Shown piece after piece: positions 9,712-18,028 of a DNA stretch of 64,000 bases. Origin of the DNA: an uncultured Erysipelotrichaceae bacterium. GTDB taxonomy: Bacteria; Bacillota_I; Bacilli_A; RFN20; CAG-826. Every line of letters begins with the position of its first letter. Within the stretch, counting starts at the first letter, position 1. A model generated the notes under the pieces. The model was not told where the DNA came from. It made no database searches and saw only the letters and a list, made by a program, of their open reading frames with translations. The stretch lies in the NCBI GenBank assembly GCA_902787955.1, contig CADAIJ010000004.1, forward strand, positions 1 to 64,000, in the 5' to 3' direction. Made by a program: the position numbers and the translations under genes.

Positions 9712-11056
9712 ATCACTTAGTGACCGTTTCCAAAGAGCTCTTAAAAAGATTCGTGGTCAATCTAGACTTACCGAAGCTAATATGGACGATATGCTTAAAG
9801 AAGTCCGTATTGCTCTTTTAGAAGCTGATGTTAACTTCAAAGTTGTTAAAGAATTTATTGAACACATTAAAACTAAAGCCATTGGTGAACAAGTTTATTT
9901 AAAACTTAATCCTTCCCAAATGGTTGTTAAAATCGTTCATGATGAATTAGTTGAATTACTCGGTAGTGGAGATTCTGAACTTAAATATCAAAAGAATAAA
10001 CCTACTATTATTATGCTTGTTGGTTTACAAGGTACAGGTAAAACTACATCTGCGGGTAAATTAGCCTATTTAATGAAGAAGAAACTTGGTAAAAAAGTTC
10101 TTCTTGCCGCGTGTGACGTTTATCGTCCTGCCGCTATTGACCAATTAAAACAAGTAGCAGCCCAAGTTGATGTTCCTGTTTATTCACTTGGAACTAACGC
10201 TAATCCTGTTGATATTGCTAAACAAGCTCGAGATAAAGCTTTTAATGAACATCTTGATGTTCTTATTATCGATACTGCTGGTCGTTTACAAATTGATGAG
10301 CCTTTAATGGAAGAACTTAATAATATTTCTAAAGAAGTTAAACCAGATGAAGTTCTTTTACTTGTTGATGCGATGAGTGGTCAAGACGCCATTAATGTCG
10401 CTAATACCTTTAATTCTAAACTAGATTTAACTGGTATTATCATGTCTAAACTTGATGGCGACGCTCGTGGCGGTTCAGCCCTTTCAATTAAGCATTTGAC
10501 GGGAGTTCCTATTAAATTTGCTGGTGTTGGTGAAAAATTATCAGACTTAGATATCTTCCATCCAGACCGTATGGCAGATCGTATTTTAGGAATGGGCGAT
10601 GTTGTAACTTTAGTTGAAAAAGTCCAAGAAGAAATCGATGAAAAAGATGCGAGAAAAACCGCCCAAAAGATGATGGATGGTGATTTCACTTTAGAAGATA
10701 TGCTTGAACAAATGAAAAAGATTCAAAAGATGGGCTCATTATCTTCTTTAATGAAATTAATTCCTGGAATGCCAAAGATTAGTGAAGAACAAAAACTTCA
10801 AGCCGAAAAAGAAATGAAAAATGTTGAAGCGGTTGTTAATTCAATGACTCCTGAAGAAAGAAGACATCCAGAAATATTAAAGAATTCTCGTAAAGTTAGA
10901 ATCGCTAATGGATGCGGTAAAACTAACGCTGACATTAATCGCGTCTTAAAGAAATATGAACAAATGAAAGCTGCAATGAAGCAGATGAAACAATATCAAA
11001 AGAGTGGACGAATGCCTCCAGGTGGCTTAGGTGGTCTTGGCGGAATGCCGTTCTAA
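9701..11056 (+). CDS. ffh: signal recognition particle protein Ffh
   Basis: Ffh binds SRP RNA and hydrophobic signal sequences and targets them to FtsY. The 451 residues show the N domain, a P-loop GLQGTGKTTSAGKLA near residue 108, DTAGRLQ near 190, TKLDG-like SKLDGDARGG, and a methionine-rich M domain from about 300 that ends in a glycine-rich PGGLGGLGGMPF tail. It starts inside ylxM with a strong GGAGG. The downstream side is unusual: rather than continuing into rpsP, the stop is one base away from the stop of trmD on the other strand. Confidence 0.97.
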   Translation: MAFESLSDRFQRALKKIRGQSRLTEANMDDMLKEVRIALLEADVNFKVVKEFIEHIKTKAIGEQVYLKLNPSQMVVKIVHDELVELLGSGDSELKYQKNKPTIIMLVGLQGTGKTTSAGKLAYLMKKKLGKKVLLAACDVYRPAAIDQLKQVAAQVDVPVYSLGTNANPVDIAKQARDKAFNEHLDVLIIDTAGRLQIDEPLMEELNNISKEVKPDEVLLLVDAMSGQDAINVANTFNSKLDLTGIIMSKLDGDARGGSALSIKHLTGVPIKFAGVGEKLSDLDIFHPDRMADRILGMGDVVTLVEKVQEEIDEKDARKTAQKMMDGDFTLEDMLEQMKKIQKMGSLSSLMKLIPGMPKISEEQKLQAEKEMKNVEAVVNSMTPEERRHPEILKNSRKVRIANGCGKTNADINRVLKKYEQMKAAMKQMKQYQKSGRMPPGGLGGLGGMPF

Positions 11057-11057
11057 T

Positions 11058-11831
11058 TTATTTAGTAAATTTTTTACCTTTATTTAAAGCATCGGTTAAC
11101 CACTTTGGTTCATCGATGCTTTTATTTAATTCATCAACAAGCTTTAAATCTTGCTTTGTGAAGTTATGTTTTTCATAAAGATCAGGACGATACTTTTTAG
11201 TTAATCGAAGGGACTCTTTGCGGCGAAATTTATTAATCGCGGTGTGATTTCCGGTATATAAAATATTAGGAACTTTCTTCCCTTCAAAATCATCTGGTTC
11301 AGTATATTGTGGATATTCTAATAAATTATCTTCAAATGATTCCTCATTTAGTGATTCATTAGAAATCGCTCCATCAAGTAAACGGATAATTGAATCACTA
11401 ATAACCATTGCGCCTAGTTCTCCACCAGTAAGGATATAATCACCGATAGAAACTAGTTCATCAACATATTCGTTTATTCTTTCATCAACGCCTTCATAAT
11501 GGCCACATATAATTGTTAATTCAGGGCAGTTCTTATATGTTTTCGCATCACTTTGCTTATAAGTTTTCCCTCGCGGAGACATTAAGATTTTATGGGTATC
11601 CATTAAGTTATTTTGTCTTAAACAGTCGACGATTGGTTGACACTTTAAAACTAAACCAGCTCCTCCCCCAATTGGAGCGGTATCAACTCGTCCATATTTA
11701 TCTAAGGTGTAATCTCTTATATTTATGATCTTTACTTCCACAGCTTCTTTAGCGATAGCGCGTTTAATAATTGAGTTATTTAAAAACCCGTCAAACATGT
11801 CAGGAAATAAAGTGAGAATATTTATTATCAT
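11058..11831 (-). CDS. trmD: tRNA (guanine-37-N1)-methyltransferase TrmD
   Basis: TrmD methylates G37 next to the anticodon of tRNAs that read CNN codons, which prevents frameshifting. The 257-residue SPOUT enzyme shows the N-terminus INILTLFPDMFDGFL, the SAM-binding knot with CGHYEGVDERI and SIGDYILTGGE, and the catalytic-region YTEPDDFEGKKVP. It overlaps rimM by 4 nt and is last in an rpsP-khpA-rimM-trmD operon that runs opposite to the flanking genes. Its stop almost touches the ffh stop; the only terminator-like sequence there is a weak AATTTA/TAAATT hairpin. Confidence 0.97.
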   Translation of the reverse strand: MIINILTLFPDMFDGFLNNSIIKRAIAKEAVEVKIINIRDYTLDKYGRVDTAPIGGGAGLVLKCQPIVDCLRQNNLMDTHKILMSPRGKTYKQSDAKTYKNCPELTIICGHYEGVDERINEYVDELVSIGDYILTGGELGAMVISDSIIRLLDGAISNESLNEESFEDNLLEYPQYTEPDDFEGKKVPNILYTGNHTAINKFRRKESLRLTKKYRPDLYEKHNFTKQDLKLVDELNKSIDEPKWLTDALNKGKKFTK

Positions 11832-12334
11832 AAAAGACCTTCGATAAATTTAACAATAATCTTTTTACTTTCAATATCAACAGTTTTGATAAAAGCATCA
11901 ACAAAAGGAATTAAGACATCCTTACCATTATCTCTTTTAACTCTTAATGTACGATAAGAAGCATATTCTTCAACATTTTTAACTTCTCCAATTAATATAT
12001 CGTTATCAAAGATAACAGTGCATTCAATTAAATCAGTGTAAAAATATTCATCTTTTCTTAATACTTTATTATCTTTTTCAACAAGTAAGTTGTAGTGAAC
12101 GTATTTTTCAGCTTCTTCTATCGAAGAGATTTCCTTAAAGATTAAATTATCACATTCCCCGTTTTTACTATGGATTTTAATTGTGACTTCTTTAAGATTT
12201 CCATCATCCTTCGATAGAAAAAGGTGATTCCCACTTTTAAAGCGAGAATCACGAAAATCTGTAGTTGGATAAACTTTGACTTCGCCTCTAAGGCCAATAG
12301 TTCTAATGATTGTACCGACGCGAAGATATTCCAT
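11828..12334 (-). CDS. rimM: 16S rRNA processing protein RimM
   Basis: RimM assists maturation of the 30S head and binds ribosomal protein S19. The N-terminal RimM domain begins MEYLRVGTIIRTIGLRGEV, and the C-terminal PRC-barrel part contains GEVKNVEEYASYRTLRV and the conserved LIPFVDAFIKTVD. I chose the ATG at 12334 because the protein then begins exactly at the conserved first strand and lies 4 nt after the khpA stop; a TTG at 12355 would overlap khpA. No clear Shine-Dalgarno sequence is present, so coupling to khpA is likely. Length of 168 residues is usual. Confidence 0.93.
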   Translation of the reverse strand: MEYLRVGTIIRTIGLRGEVKVYPTTDFRDSRFKSGNHLFLSKDDGNLKEVTIKIHSKNGECDNLIFKEISSIEEAEKYVHYNLLVEKDNKVLRKDEYFYTDLIECTVIFDNDILIGEVKNVEEYASYRTLRVKRDNGKDVLIPFVDAFIKTVDIESKKIIVKFIEGLL

Positions 12335-12338
12335 AAGT

Positions 12339-12596
12339 TTATTTGTCTTCGTCAAAAGATTCGAATTTTAAATGAATTCTTTTGTTTTCTGTTTTGCCTG
12401 CAACAGCGACAACGTCTCTTAAAGCATTAGCAACTGAGCCTTTTTTACCAATTAAGCGAGCAGTGTCTTCGTTTTCAGCAACAATTAATAAATTAACATC
12501 TTTGTCAGAATCACTTGGAAGTTCTCTAACCATTAATGCATCTTTATTAATTAAGAATGGATCACAGATTGTATGAATAATCTTTTCGTAGTCCAT
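12339..12596 (-). CDS. khpA: KH-domain RNA-binding protein KhpA
   Basis: KhpA is a small RNA-binding protein, partner of KhpB in many Gram-positives, that binds a range of transcripts and affects cell elongation and division. The 85 residues are essentially one KH domain with the RNA-contacting GxxG-type loop in DTARLIGKKGSVANALRD. It sits between rpsP and rimM as in most Firmicutes. It is 2 bp after the rpsP stop, so co-transcription from the rpsP promoter is expected. Confidence 0.92.
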   Translation of the reverse strand: MDYEKIIHTICDPFLINKDALMVRELPSDSDKDVNLLIVAENEDTARLIGKKGSVANALRDVVAVAGKTENKRIHLKFESFDEDK

Positions 12597-12598
12597 TA

Positions 12599-12871
12599 TT
12601 ATTTTCCTTTTTTGGAAGCGTTATATTTTTCCATAATACCTTTTTCAGTGAAAAGGGTCTTGATGGAATCAGATGGGGTAGCACCGGCTTTTAACCATTT
12701 TAAAGCGAGTTCTTCATTGAGGTCAGCGGATTCTGGACCCTTAGCTGGATCATAGAAACCGATTTGTTCAATGTAACGACCATCTCTAGCGAATCTGCTA
12801 TCGGCAACAACGACTCTATAAATAGAGGTTTTATGACGACCGATTCTGGTTAATCTAATTTTAACTGACAT
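12599..12871 (-). CDS. rpsP: 30S ribosomal protein S16
   Basis: S16 is a small-subunit protein needed for 30S assembly. The 90-residue sequence has the family start VKIRLTRIGRHKTSIYRVVVADSRFARDGRYIE and the GFYDPAKG motif, with a normal length and a basic tail. It is first in the minus-strand operon rpsP-khpA-rimM-trmD. An AAGGAG Shine-Dalgarno sequence precedes it, and a near-consensus promoter lies directly upstream. That promoter fits a transcription unit made independent after inversion. Confidence 0.97.
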   Translation of the reverse strand: MSVKIRLTRIGRHKTSIYRVVVADSRFARDGRYIEQIGFYDPAKGPESADLNEELALKWLKAGATPSDSIKTLFTEKGIMEKYNASKKGK

Positions 12872-12902
12872 AAATTTAATCTCCTTATTAAAACCGCTAG
12901 TA

Positions 12903-12931
12903 ATGATAAGTTATATTTATAAAGGTGTCAA
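12903..12931 (-). promoter_or_regulatory. sigma-A promoter of the rpsP operon
   Basis: On the minus strand TTGACA (12931-12926) is followed after exactly 17 bp by TATCAT (12908-12903). The predicted start is near 12896, leaving a leader of about 25 nt with AAGGAG. Confidence 0.8.
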
Positions 12932-12960
12932 GTATTTTTACTTAACAGATAAAATAAGTC

Positions 12961-12985
12961 AAAAAGAAAGAGGAGATTACTCCTC
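12961..12985 (-). terminator. intrinsic terminator of the glycosyltransferase gene
   Basis: On the minus strand GAGGAG-TAAT-CTCCTC is followed by TTTCTTTTT. The hairpin includes the stop codon of the gene it ends. Confidence 0.75.
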
Positions 12986-14314
12986 ACTCTTTTCTTCGTT
13001 TGTTTCATTTACTTCTTCAGCTGTTGCTTCAGTTTCTAGCTGTTTCTTTTCTACAATTTTTGGATAAAGAATCTTAAATATATCGTAAGCAATAATACAA
13101 ATAACAATTAAATATAAGATAGCGCCAAATCTAAATGATAAAGCCTTAGTTGGATCGTTTTGTTCTTGTGGGACAACGTTGATAAATGGTACATTCCAAA
13201 GATAAACCATATAACCAATCATCGAAGTTATTATCGCCATTATTCCGAGATAGAACTTCTTTGGGTTTAAGACAACATAAATCATGATTGCAGCGTCTGC
13301 GATGTAATAATATCTATCATGCATATGTGGTAAAACAAATGGAGTTAGCATCACAAAGAAAACAAAGATTTTAACAAGCATATTATCGTCAAATTCTTCT
13401 TTGCTGCGATAGATGAAATAAATGAAAATTCCTATAGATACTAAGGCGAATGGGACTGAGAAGGCGGAAATATAGTCTTCAGATTTGAAGTTAGTAAAGA
13501 TGAGAGAATATAAGGTTGAACAGTTCAAAGCGAGCTGTTTATAGCTATTCACACTTTGGTTGAAATAGACCGTTAAAATTTCTCCAAGTCGAACAAAGAA
13601 ATTATCCGCGGCAATACAAGCTGGAAGAGCAAAAATAATATAAACAATTGGAATCCAAACTAAGTATTTTAAATTCACTTTTCGTCTTAAGAACATAACG
13701 ACAAAGAACGGAATAATAAAGATTGTTTGGAGTTTAAAGGCAAAGGCAACAGAAAGCATAATCGCTGAGGTGCGGTGGTGTTTTGTCATAAAGAAGTAGA
13801 AACTCATCACCACAAATGTTGCGTAAATCGCATCGCATTGTCCCCATAATGCAGAATTTAAGAAAATAGTTATACCAAATAACACTAAACCATAGGTAAG
13901 GATTGATTTAACTTTATCTTTATTAGTGATGTGATAAACGATTAAGCCACAGAACACGGATAAAACATAATCAAAGAAGACGGAATAAATCTTGATTGCG
14001 TGAACAAGTTGATCACTTCCTGGTTCTATTCTAAATAAAGAAATAAACCATAAATAATAGTTATATGCAGGAGTGTAGTCTCCGATATTTTGTCCTAACG
14101 CTTTAAAGCCGTTATCATAATAAAGGGTGTACCATTTATTTAAAAAGGAATTAAAGTCACCGGTTCTTTTATCAAATAAAGCAATTCTTAAAACCAAACC
14201 TACGATTGAAATAACCGCTAAAAGGATAATCCAATCATATTTCTTTAAGAAGGCGAAAAATACATCTCCAACCTTTTTCCAGAAGTTACTAATTTTTTCG
14301 AAAAATGCGTTCAT
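12977..14314 (-). CDS. multipass membrane glycosyltransferase, GT-C type (Gpi18-related)
   Basis: The 445-residue protein has about ten hydrophobic segments and resembles bacterial proteins related to the Gpi18/PIG-V mannosyltransferases, GT-C enzymes that use lipid-linked sugars at the outer membrane face. Visible features are an early acidic loop (FDKRTGDFNSFLNKW), DYTPAYNYYLW near residue 80, the conserved NSALWGQCDAIYA, and a MHDRYYYIADA motif in the C-terminal third. The tail is Glu-rich and cytosolic. Donor and acceptor are unknown. It has its own terminator and lies between the inverted rpsP block and the M18 peptidase, divergent from the latter. Confidence 0.75.
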   Translation of the reverse strand: MNAFFEKISNFWKKVGDVFFAFLKKYDWIILLAVISIVGLVLRIALFDKRTGDFNSFLNKWYTLYYDNGFKALGQNIGDYTPAYNYYLWFISLFRIEPGSDQLVHAIKIYSVFFDYVLSVFCGLIVYHITNKDKVKSILTYGLVLFGITIFLNSALWGQCDAIYATFVVMSFYFFMTKHHRTSAIMLSVAFAFKLQTIFIIPFFVVMFLRRKVNLKYLVWIPIVYIIFALPACIAADNFFVRLGEILTVYFNQSVNSYKQLALNCSTLYSLIFTNFKSEDYISAFSVPFALVSIGIFIYFIYRSKEEFDDNMLVKIFVFFVMLTPFVLPHMHDRYYYIADAAIMIYVVLNPKKFYLGIMAIITSMIGYMVYLWNVPFINVVPQEQNDPTKALSFRFGAILYLIVICIIAYDIFKILYPKIVEKKQLETEATAEEVNETNEEKSEE

Positions 14315-14458
14315 TTTGTATACCTGAAATAATAGTATAATCTAACTTGTTAAAACAAAAAAGCAAATGAATATCATTAACTTAATGAACATATCGTTTG
14401 TTATTTTCATTTAAATAATATTTAATATTCATTGACTAATAAAAAGGAGGATTTCTCT

Positions 14459-15826
14459 ATGTATAGAAAAAACGCATGGAATAAATATGAAAACAAAGCT
14501 GATGTCTTCGCGTTTGCTGAAGGATATAAACAATTCATTTCCTATGGAAAAACTGAACGTTTAGTCGTTAAAGAAGCTCTTGTTTTACTTGAAGATAAGG
14601 GCTTTAAAAATGGCGCTACATTAAAAAGCGTTAAGCCAGGCGATAAGGTTTATTTTACAAACCGTAACAAAAATATCGCTGCCTTTATTATCGGCAAAGA
14701 ACCACTTGTTAATGGTTTAAGAATTTTAGGTGCTCACATCGATTCACCTCGCTTAGACTTTAAAGAAAACCCATTCTATGAAGATCGTGATTTCGTTTTA
14801 GCAGACACTCACTATTATGGTGGTGTTAAAAAATATCAATGGGTTACAATCCCACTCGCCCTTCATGGTGTGGTTGTTAAAAAAGATGGCACAACAGTCG
14901 ACATCAATATCGGTGAAGATGAATTCGAACCAATCGTTGGTATCACTGATTTACTTATCCATTTAAGCGCTGATCAACTCGCTAAACCTGGTTCTAAGGT
15001 TATTGAAGGTGAAGGCTTAGATGTTTCTATTGGTTCTATCCCACTTAAAGATGAAAAAGAAGATCCAGTTAAAACTCATGTCTTAGCTATCTTAAAAAAT
15101 GAATACGGAATTGATGAAGAAGACTTTGTCTCTGCTGAAATTGAAGTTGTTCCTGCCGGCAAAGCTCGTGACTATGGTTTAGATCGTTCAATGGTCGCCG
15201 GTTATGGTCATGATGATAGATGCTGCGCTTATTCTTCTTTAAAAGCTTTATTAGATACAAATGAAACTGATAAAACTGCTTGCTGCATATTAGTTGATAA
15301 AGAAGAAATTGGTTCTGTTGGTGCAACCGGTGCTCAATCTGTTTTCTTTGAAAACATCGTTGCTAAACTTGCGGAACTTATGGGTGAAGCTAATCCACTT
15401 TTACTTACTAGAAGAGCTTTTGAAAATTCCAAGATGCTTTCTAGCGATGTTTCCGCTGGGTTTGACCCACTTTATCCACAAGTAAATGATCCAAAAAATG
15501 CGGCTTTCTTTGGTAAAGGTTTAGTCTTTAATAAGTACACTGGTTCACGTGGTAAATCCGGTTGTAACGATGCTAATCCAGAATATTATGCTTGGGTTAG
15601 AAGAGTTATGGATGAGGCTGATGTATATTGGCAAAACGCTGAACTTGGTAAAGTTGACCAAGGTGGTGGTGGTACAATCGCCTACATCTTAGGTAACTAC
15701 AATATGAATGTTATTGACGCAGGTATTCCTGTTCATAATATGCACGCTCCTATGGAGATTATTTCCAAAGTTGACCTCTATGAAGCGTATTTAGGTTATA
15801 AAGCATTCTTAGTCGCTAAAGATTAG
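14459..15826 (+). CDS. M18 family zinc aminopeptidase
   Basis: M18 peptidases are large cytosolic dodecameric exopeptidases that release N-terminal, often acidic, residues using two metal ions. The metal ligands are recognisable in AHIDSPRLDFK, GHDDRCCA, VDKEEIGSVGA and the C-terminal PVHNMHAPME. The sequence fits the Firmicutes and clostridial group of about 460 residues. The ATG at 14459 is chosen because AAAGGAGG precedes it; a TTG at 14432 lies upstream of that site. It is divergent from the glycosyltransferase, with about 140 bp of AT-rich promoter region between them, and is followed by the rplS promoter. Confidence 0.92.
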   Translation: MYRKNAWNKYENKADVFAFAEGYKQFISYGKTERLVVKEALVLLEDKGFKNGATLKSVKPGDKVYFTNRNKNIAAFIIGKEPLVNGLRILGAHIDSPRLDFKENPFYEDRDFVLADTHYYGGVKKYQWVTIPLALHGVVVKKDGTTVDINIGEDEFEPIVGITDLLIHLSADQLAKPGSKVIEGEGLDVSIGSIPLKDEKEDPVKTHVLAILKNEYGIDEEDFVSAEIEVVPAGKARDYGLDRSMVAGYGHDDRCCAYSSLKALLDTNETDKTACCILVDKEEIGSVGATGAQSVFFENIVAKLAELMGEANPLLLTRRAFENSKMLSSDVSAGFDPLYPQVNDPKNAAFFGKGLVFNKYTGSRGKSGCNDANPEYYAWVRRVMDEADVYWQNAELGKVDQGGGGTIAYILGNYNMNVIDAGIPVHNMHAPMEIISKVDLYEAYLGYKAFLVAKD

Positions 15827-15828
15827 TC

Positions 15829-15857
15829 TTGCTTTTCAAATATTAATTTGATATTCT
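15829..15857 (+). promoter_or_regulatory. promoter of rplS
   Basis: TTGCTT at 15829-15834 and, after 17 bp, TATTCT at 15852-15857 preceded by TGA, an extended -10 form. The predicted start is near 15864. Confidence 0.65.
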
Positions 15858-15863
15858 TTTCGT

Positions 15864-15925
15864 TGCGTGCTCTAAGCACCCTGCGGACGTTCCGCTTTCA
15901 AGACATGATATGAACGCCTTAAGAA
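15864..15925 (+). ncRNA. structured leader of rplS (candidate L19 autoregulatory leader)
   Basis: Two small hairpins follow one another: GTGC-TCTAA-GCAC (15867-15879) and GCGGA-CGT-TCCGC (15883-15895). Both stems are GC-rich against an AT-rich background and lie in the 5' leader of rplS. Ribosomal protein L19 leaders are known in Firmicutes; I assign this by position and shape and cannot score a covariance model. Confidence 0.55.
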
Positions 15926-15952
15926 AAAATTTGTAAAGAAGGAGGAAAAGAG

Positions 15953-16300
15953 ATGAACTCAAATATTGTTAATGAGATTACTGCTCGTCAAATTAAAACT
16001 GATGTCCCAGAATTCTCCAGCGGTGATACTGTCAAAGTTTATGTTAGAATCATCGAAAACAAAAAAGAACGTATTCAAATCTTCCAAGGCGTCGTAATGC
16101 AACGCCGCGGCTCCGGTGTCAGTGAAACATTTACCGTTAGAAAGATTTCTTCCGGTGTTGGTGTTGAAAGAACTTTCCCAGTTAACTCTCCAGCTATCGC
16201 TAAGATCGAAAGAGTTAAGAAAGGTAAAGTACGTCGCAGTAGAATTAATTACTTACGTGAACGTTCTGGCAAAGCCGCTCGTATTAAAGAAGTATTGTAA
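15953..16300 (+). CDS. rplS: 50S ribosomal protein L19
   Basis: L19 lies at the 30S-50S interface. The 115-residue protein shows the typical [15 protein letters not shown] start, [23 protein letters not shown] in the middle, and the basic end [28 protein letters not shown] precedes the ATG. The gene has its own promoter, a structured leader and a terminator, so it is monocistronic here. That contrasts with the usual ffh-rpsP-rimM-trmD-rplS unit and follows from inversion of the rpsP block. Confidence 0.98.
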   Translation: MNSNIVNEITARQIKTDVPEFSSGDTVKVYVRIIENKKERIQIFQGVVMQRRGSGVSETFTVRKISSGVGVERTFPVNSPAIAKIERVKKGKVRRSRINYLRERSGKAARIKEVL

Positions 16301-16319
16301 TTACGTAACTTTAGAAATT

Positions 16320-16346
16320 AGTCGCCATTTGGCGACTTTTTCTTTT
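16320..16346 (+). terminator. intrinsic terminator after rplS
   Basis: AGTCGCC-ATTT-GGCGACT is a perfect 7-bp hairpin followed by TTTTCTTTT. Confidence 0.9.
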
Positions 16347-16351
16347 GTTTG

Positions 16352-16379
16352 TTGATAATTAGTTACATTAATTTATACT
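16352..16379 (+). promoter_or_regulatory. promoter of lepB with ATG at about +3
   Basis: TTGATA at 16352-16357 and, after 16 bp, TATACT at 16374-16379. Only 9 nt separate the -10 box from the lepB ATG at 16389, so the predicted mRNA has essentially no leader and no Shine-Dalgarno sequence. Confidence 0.7.
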
Positions 16380-16388
16380 TATTTAAGT

Positions 16389-17168
16389 ATGGCTGATGAA
16401 GAAAAGAAAGTAGACCAAGAATCTTCAAATGTAGATTCTTCAAAGAAAAAGAAATGGAATGTGCTTATTAATGTTGCTTCCATTACTTTAATCGTGGTCA
16501 CTTTAACTTTAATCGGAATGTCTGCCTTTCAGATTTATCATCGTAACCGTTATGAACATTTCTGGGTCAACGGACAATCAATGTATCCAACTTTAAATAA
16601 AGACGCCAAATATAAAGATGGTAGCTTAATTGGCTTAAGAAATAGAAGTAGCGATGTAAGTGGAAACTACGATGTTGATTTTGGTTACATGGACACTCAT
16701 ACCGAGTCATTAGATAATATCAAACGTTTTAATATTGTTGTTTGCCAATATAACGCTTCTGGAGTGGATGTAATTAAAAGAGTAGCAGTCCTTCCAGGCG
16801 AAACTTTTTATATCACTGTTTCTACAATTGGAAGTGAAGAAAACGGTAATTTATATATTAAAGATAAAGATACCGGTGAATTTAATTTAGTTGAACAACC
16901 TATTGATAGTGAAATCGTTCATGGTGGAACTTACACGACTAATTTTGCCACTCCAACCACTTTAGCGGATAACGAATACTTTGTTATGGGGGATAATCGT
17001 TACGGATCTAATTCAAGCGACTGTCGCACCCCATCTAATAAAGTTTATCGTTCTTATATCTCTGGCTTAGTTATGGGCTTAGAAGCTAAATGCCGCATTA
17101 TTAGAAATGATAAAGGTGTTTTTGAGCCTACTGATATTACTCATTATTTCCCTTGGAGAAAGTTATGA
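16389..17168 (+). CDS. lepB: type I signal peptidase
   Basis: Signal peptidase I removes signal peptides from secreted proteins at the outer membrane face. The 259-residue protein has a charged cytosolic N-terminus, one membrane segment at about residues 26-49, the catalytic Ser64 in NGQSMYPT, the catalytic Lys130 in VIKRVAVLPGE, and the late box NEYFVMGDNRYGSNSSDCR. The ATG at 16389 has no Shine-Dalgarno sequence but lies 9 nt after a good promoter. It overlaps rbgA by 4 nt; lepB-rbgA-rnhB after rplS is a common Firmicutes order. Confidence 0.95.
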   Translation: MADEEKKVDQESSNVDSSKKKKWNVLINVASITLIVVTLTLIGMSAFQIYHRNRYEHFWVNGQSMYPTLNKDAKYKDGSLIGLRNRSSDVSGNYDVDFGYMDTHTESLDNIKRFNIVVCQYNASGVDVIKRVAVLPGETFYITVSTIGSEENGNLYIKDKDTGEFNLVEQPIDSEIVHGGTYTTNFATPTTLADNEYFVMGDNRYGSNSSDCRTPSNKVYRSYISGLVMGLEAKCRIIRNDKGVFEPTDITHYFPWRKL

Positions 17169-18028
17169 ATAAAGCAAAACAAATTCATTGGTTTCCAGGG
17201 CATATGAAGAAGGCTCAAAATGAAATAGAAGCCAAACTTAAAATTGTTGACTGTGTTATTGAGTTACTTGACGCTCGTATTCCTTTTTCAAGCCGTAATA
17301 AACATTTATATAAATTAACTGAGCATAAATCTCGTCTAGTGGTTTTAACTAAATGTGACCTTGCCGATTCTAAAATAACCGACCTCTGGGTGGATTTTTT
17401 CGAAAAAGAAGGGGTTAAAGCTATCTTTGTTAACCTTAATAATCAAGCTGATATTAAGCGCATTATTAATGAAGCGAGTAACTTGGGAAAAGCTAAACAA
17501 GAAAAAGAAATTAAACGTGGAATGAAACCTCAACCTATAAGAGCGATGATTATTGGAATTCCTAATGTAGGTAAATCCACTTTAATTAATAAGATTGCTA
17601 ATCGAAAAGCGGCGAGTGTTGAAAATAAACCTGGTCACACAAAGTCACAACAATGGATTAAAGTTTCTAATCAATTTGAGTTACTTGACACTCCTGGGAT
17701 TCTTCAATCAAATTATGAAGATAAAGAAAAAGCAGTTAACCTCGCTCTTACTGGTTCAATTAATCAAAACATCCTTCCAAAAGACGATTTAGTGGACTTC
17801 CTACTATCTTTTTTGAAAAATTACTATCCAAATTTATTAAGTGCTAGATATAAATTAAGCGATATAAATAAAGAAAATTATGAGTTATTAAAAGACATTG
17901 CTATTAGTCGGGGATTCCTTAAAAAAGGAGAAGCTGATTTAGATAAAGCAATGGATTTACTATTACACGAATTTAAAAACGGAATCATTGGACAATGCAC
18001 ACTAGAGAGAGTTCCAACGAATATTTAG
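17165..18028 (+). CDS. rbgA: ribosome biogenesis GTPase RbgA (YlqF)
   Basis: RbgA is a circularly permuted GTPase required late in 50S subunit assembly. Permutation is visible: the G4 motif LTKCDLAD comes first, followed by the P-loop GIPNVGKSTLINK and then G3 DTPGIL. The family start INKAKQ-like KQIHWFPGHMKKA is present. The ATG at 17165 overlaps the lepB stop and has GGAGAAAG in front; a TTG 12 nt upstream is less likely. The 287-residue length is normal. Its end overlaps rnhB by 34 nt. Confidence 0.96.
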   Translation: MNKAKQIHWFPGHMKKAQNEIEAKLKIVDCVIELLDARIPFSSRNKHLYKLTEHKSRLVVLTKCDLADSKITDLWVDFFEKEGVKAIFVNLNNQADIKRIINEASNLGKAKQEKEIKRGMKPQPIRAMIIGIPNVGKSTLINKIANRKAASVENKPGHTKSQQWIKVSNQFELLDTPGILQSNYEDKEKAVNLALTGSINQNILPKDDLVDFLLSFLKNYYPNLLSARYKLSDINKENYELLKDIAISRGFLKKGEADLDKAMDLLLHEFKNGIIGQCTLERVPTNI

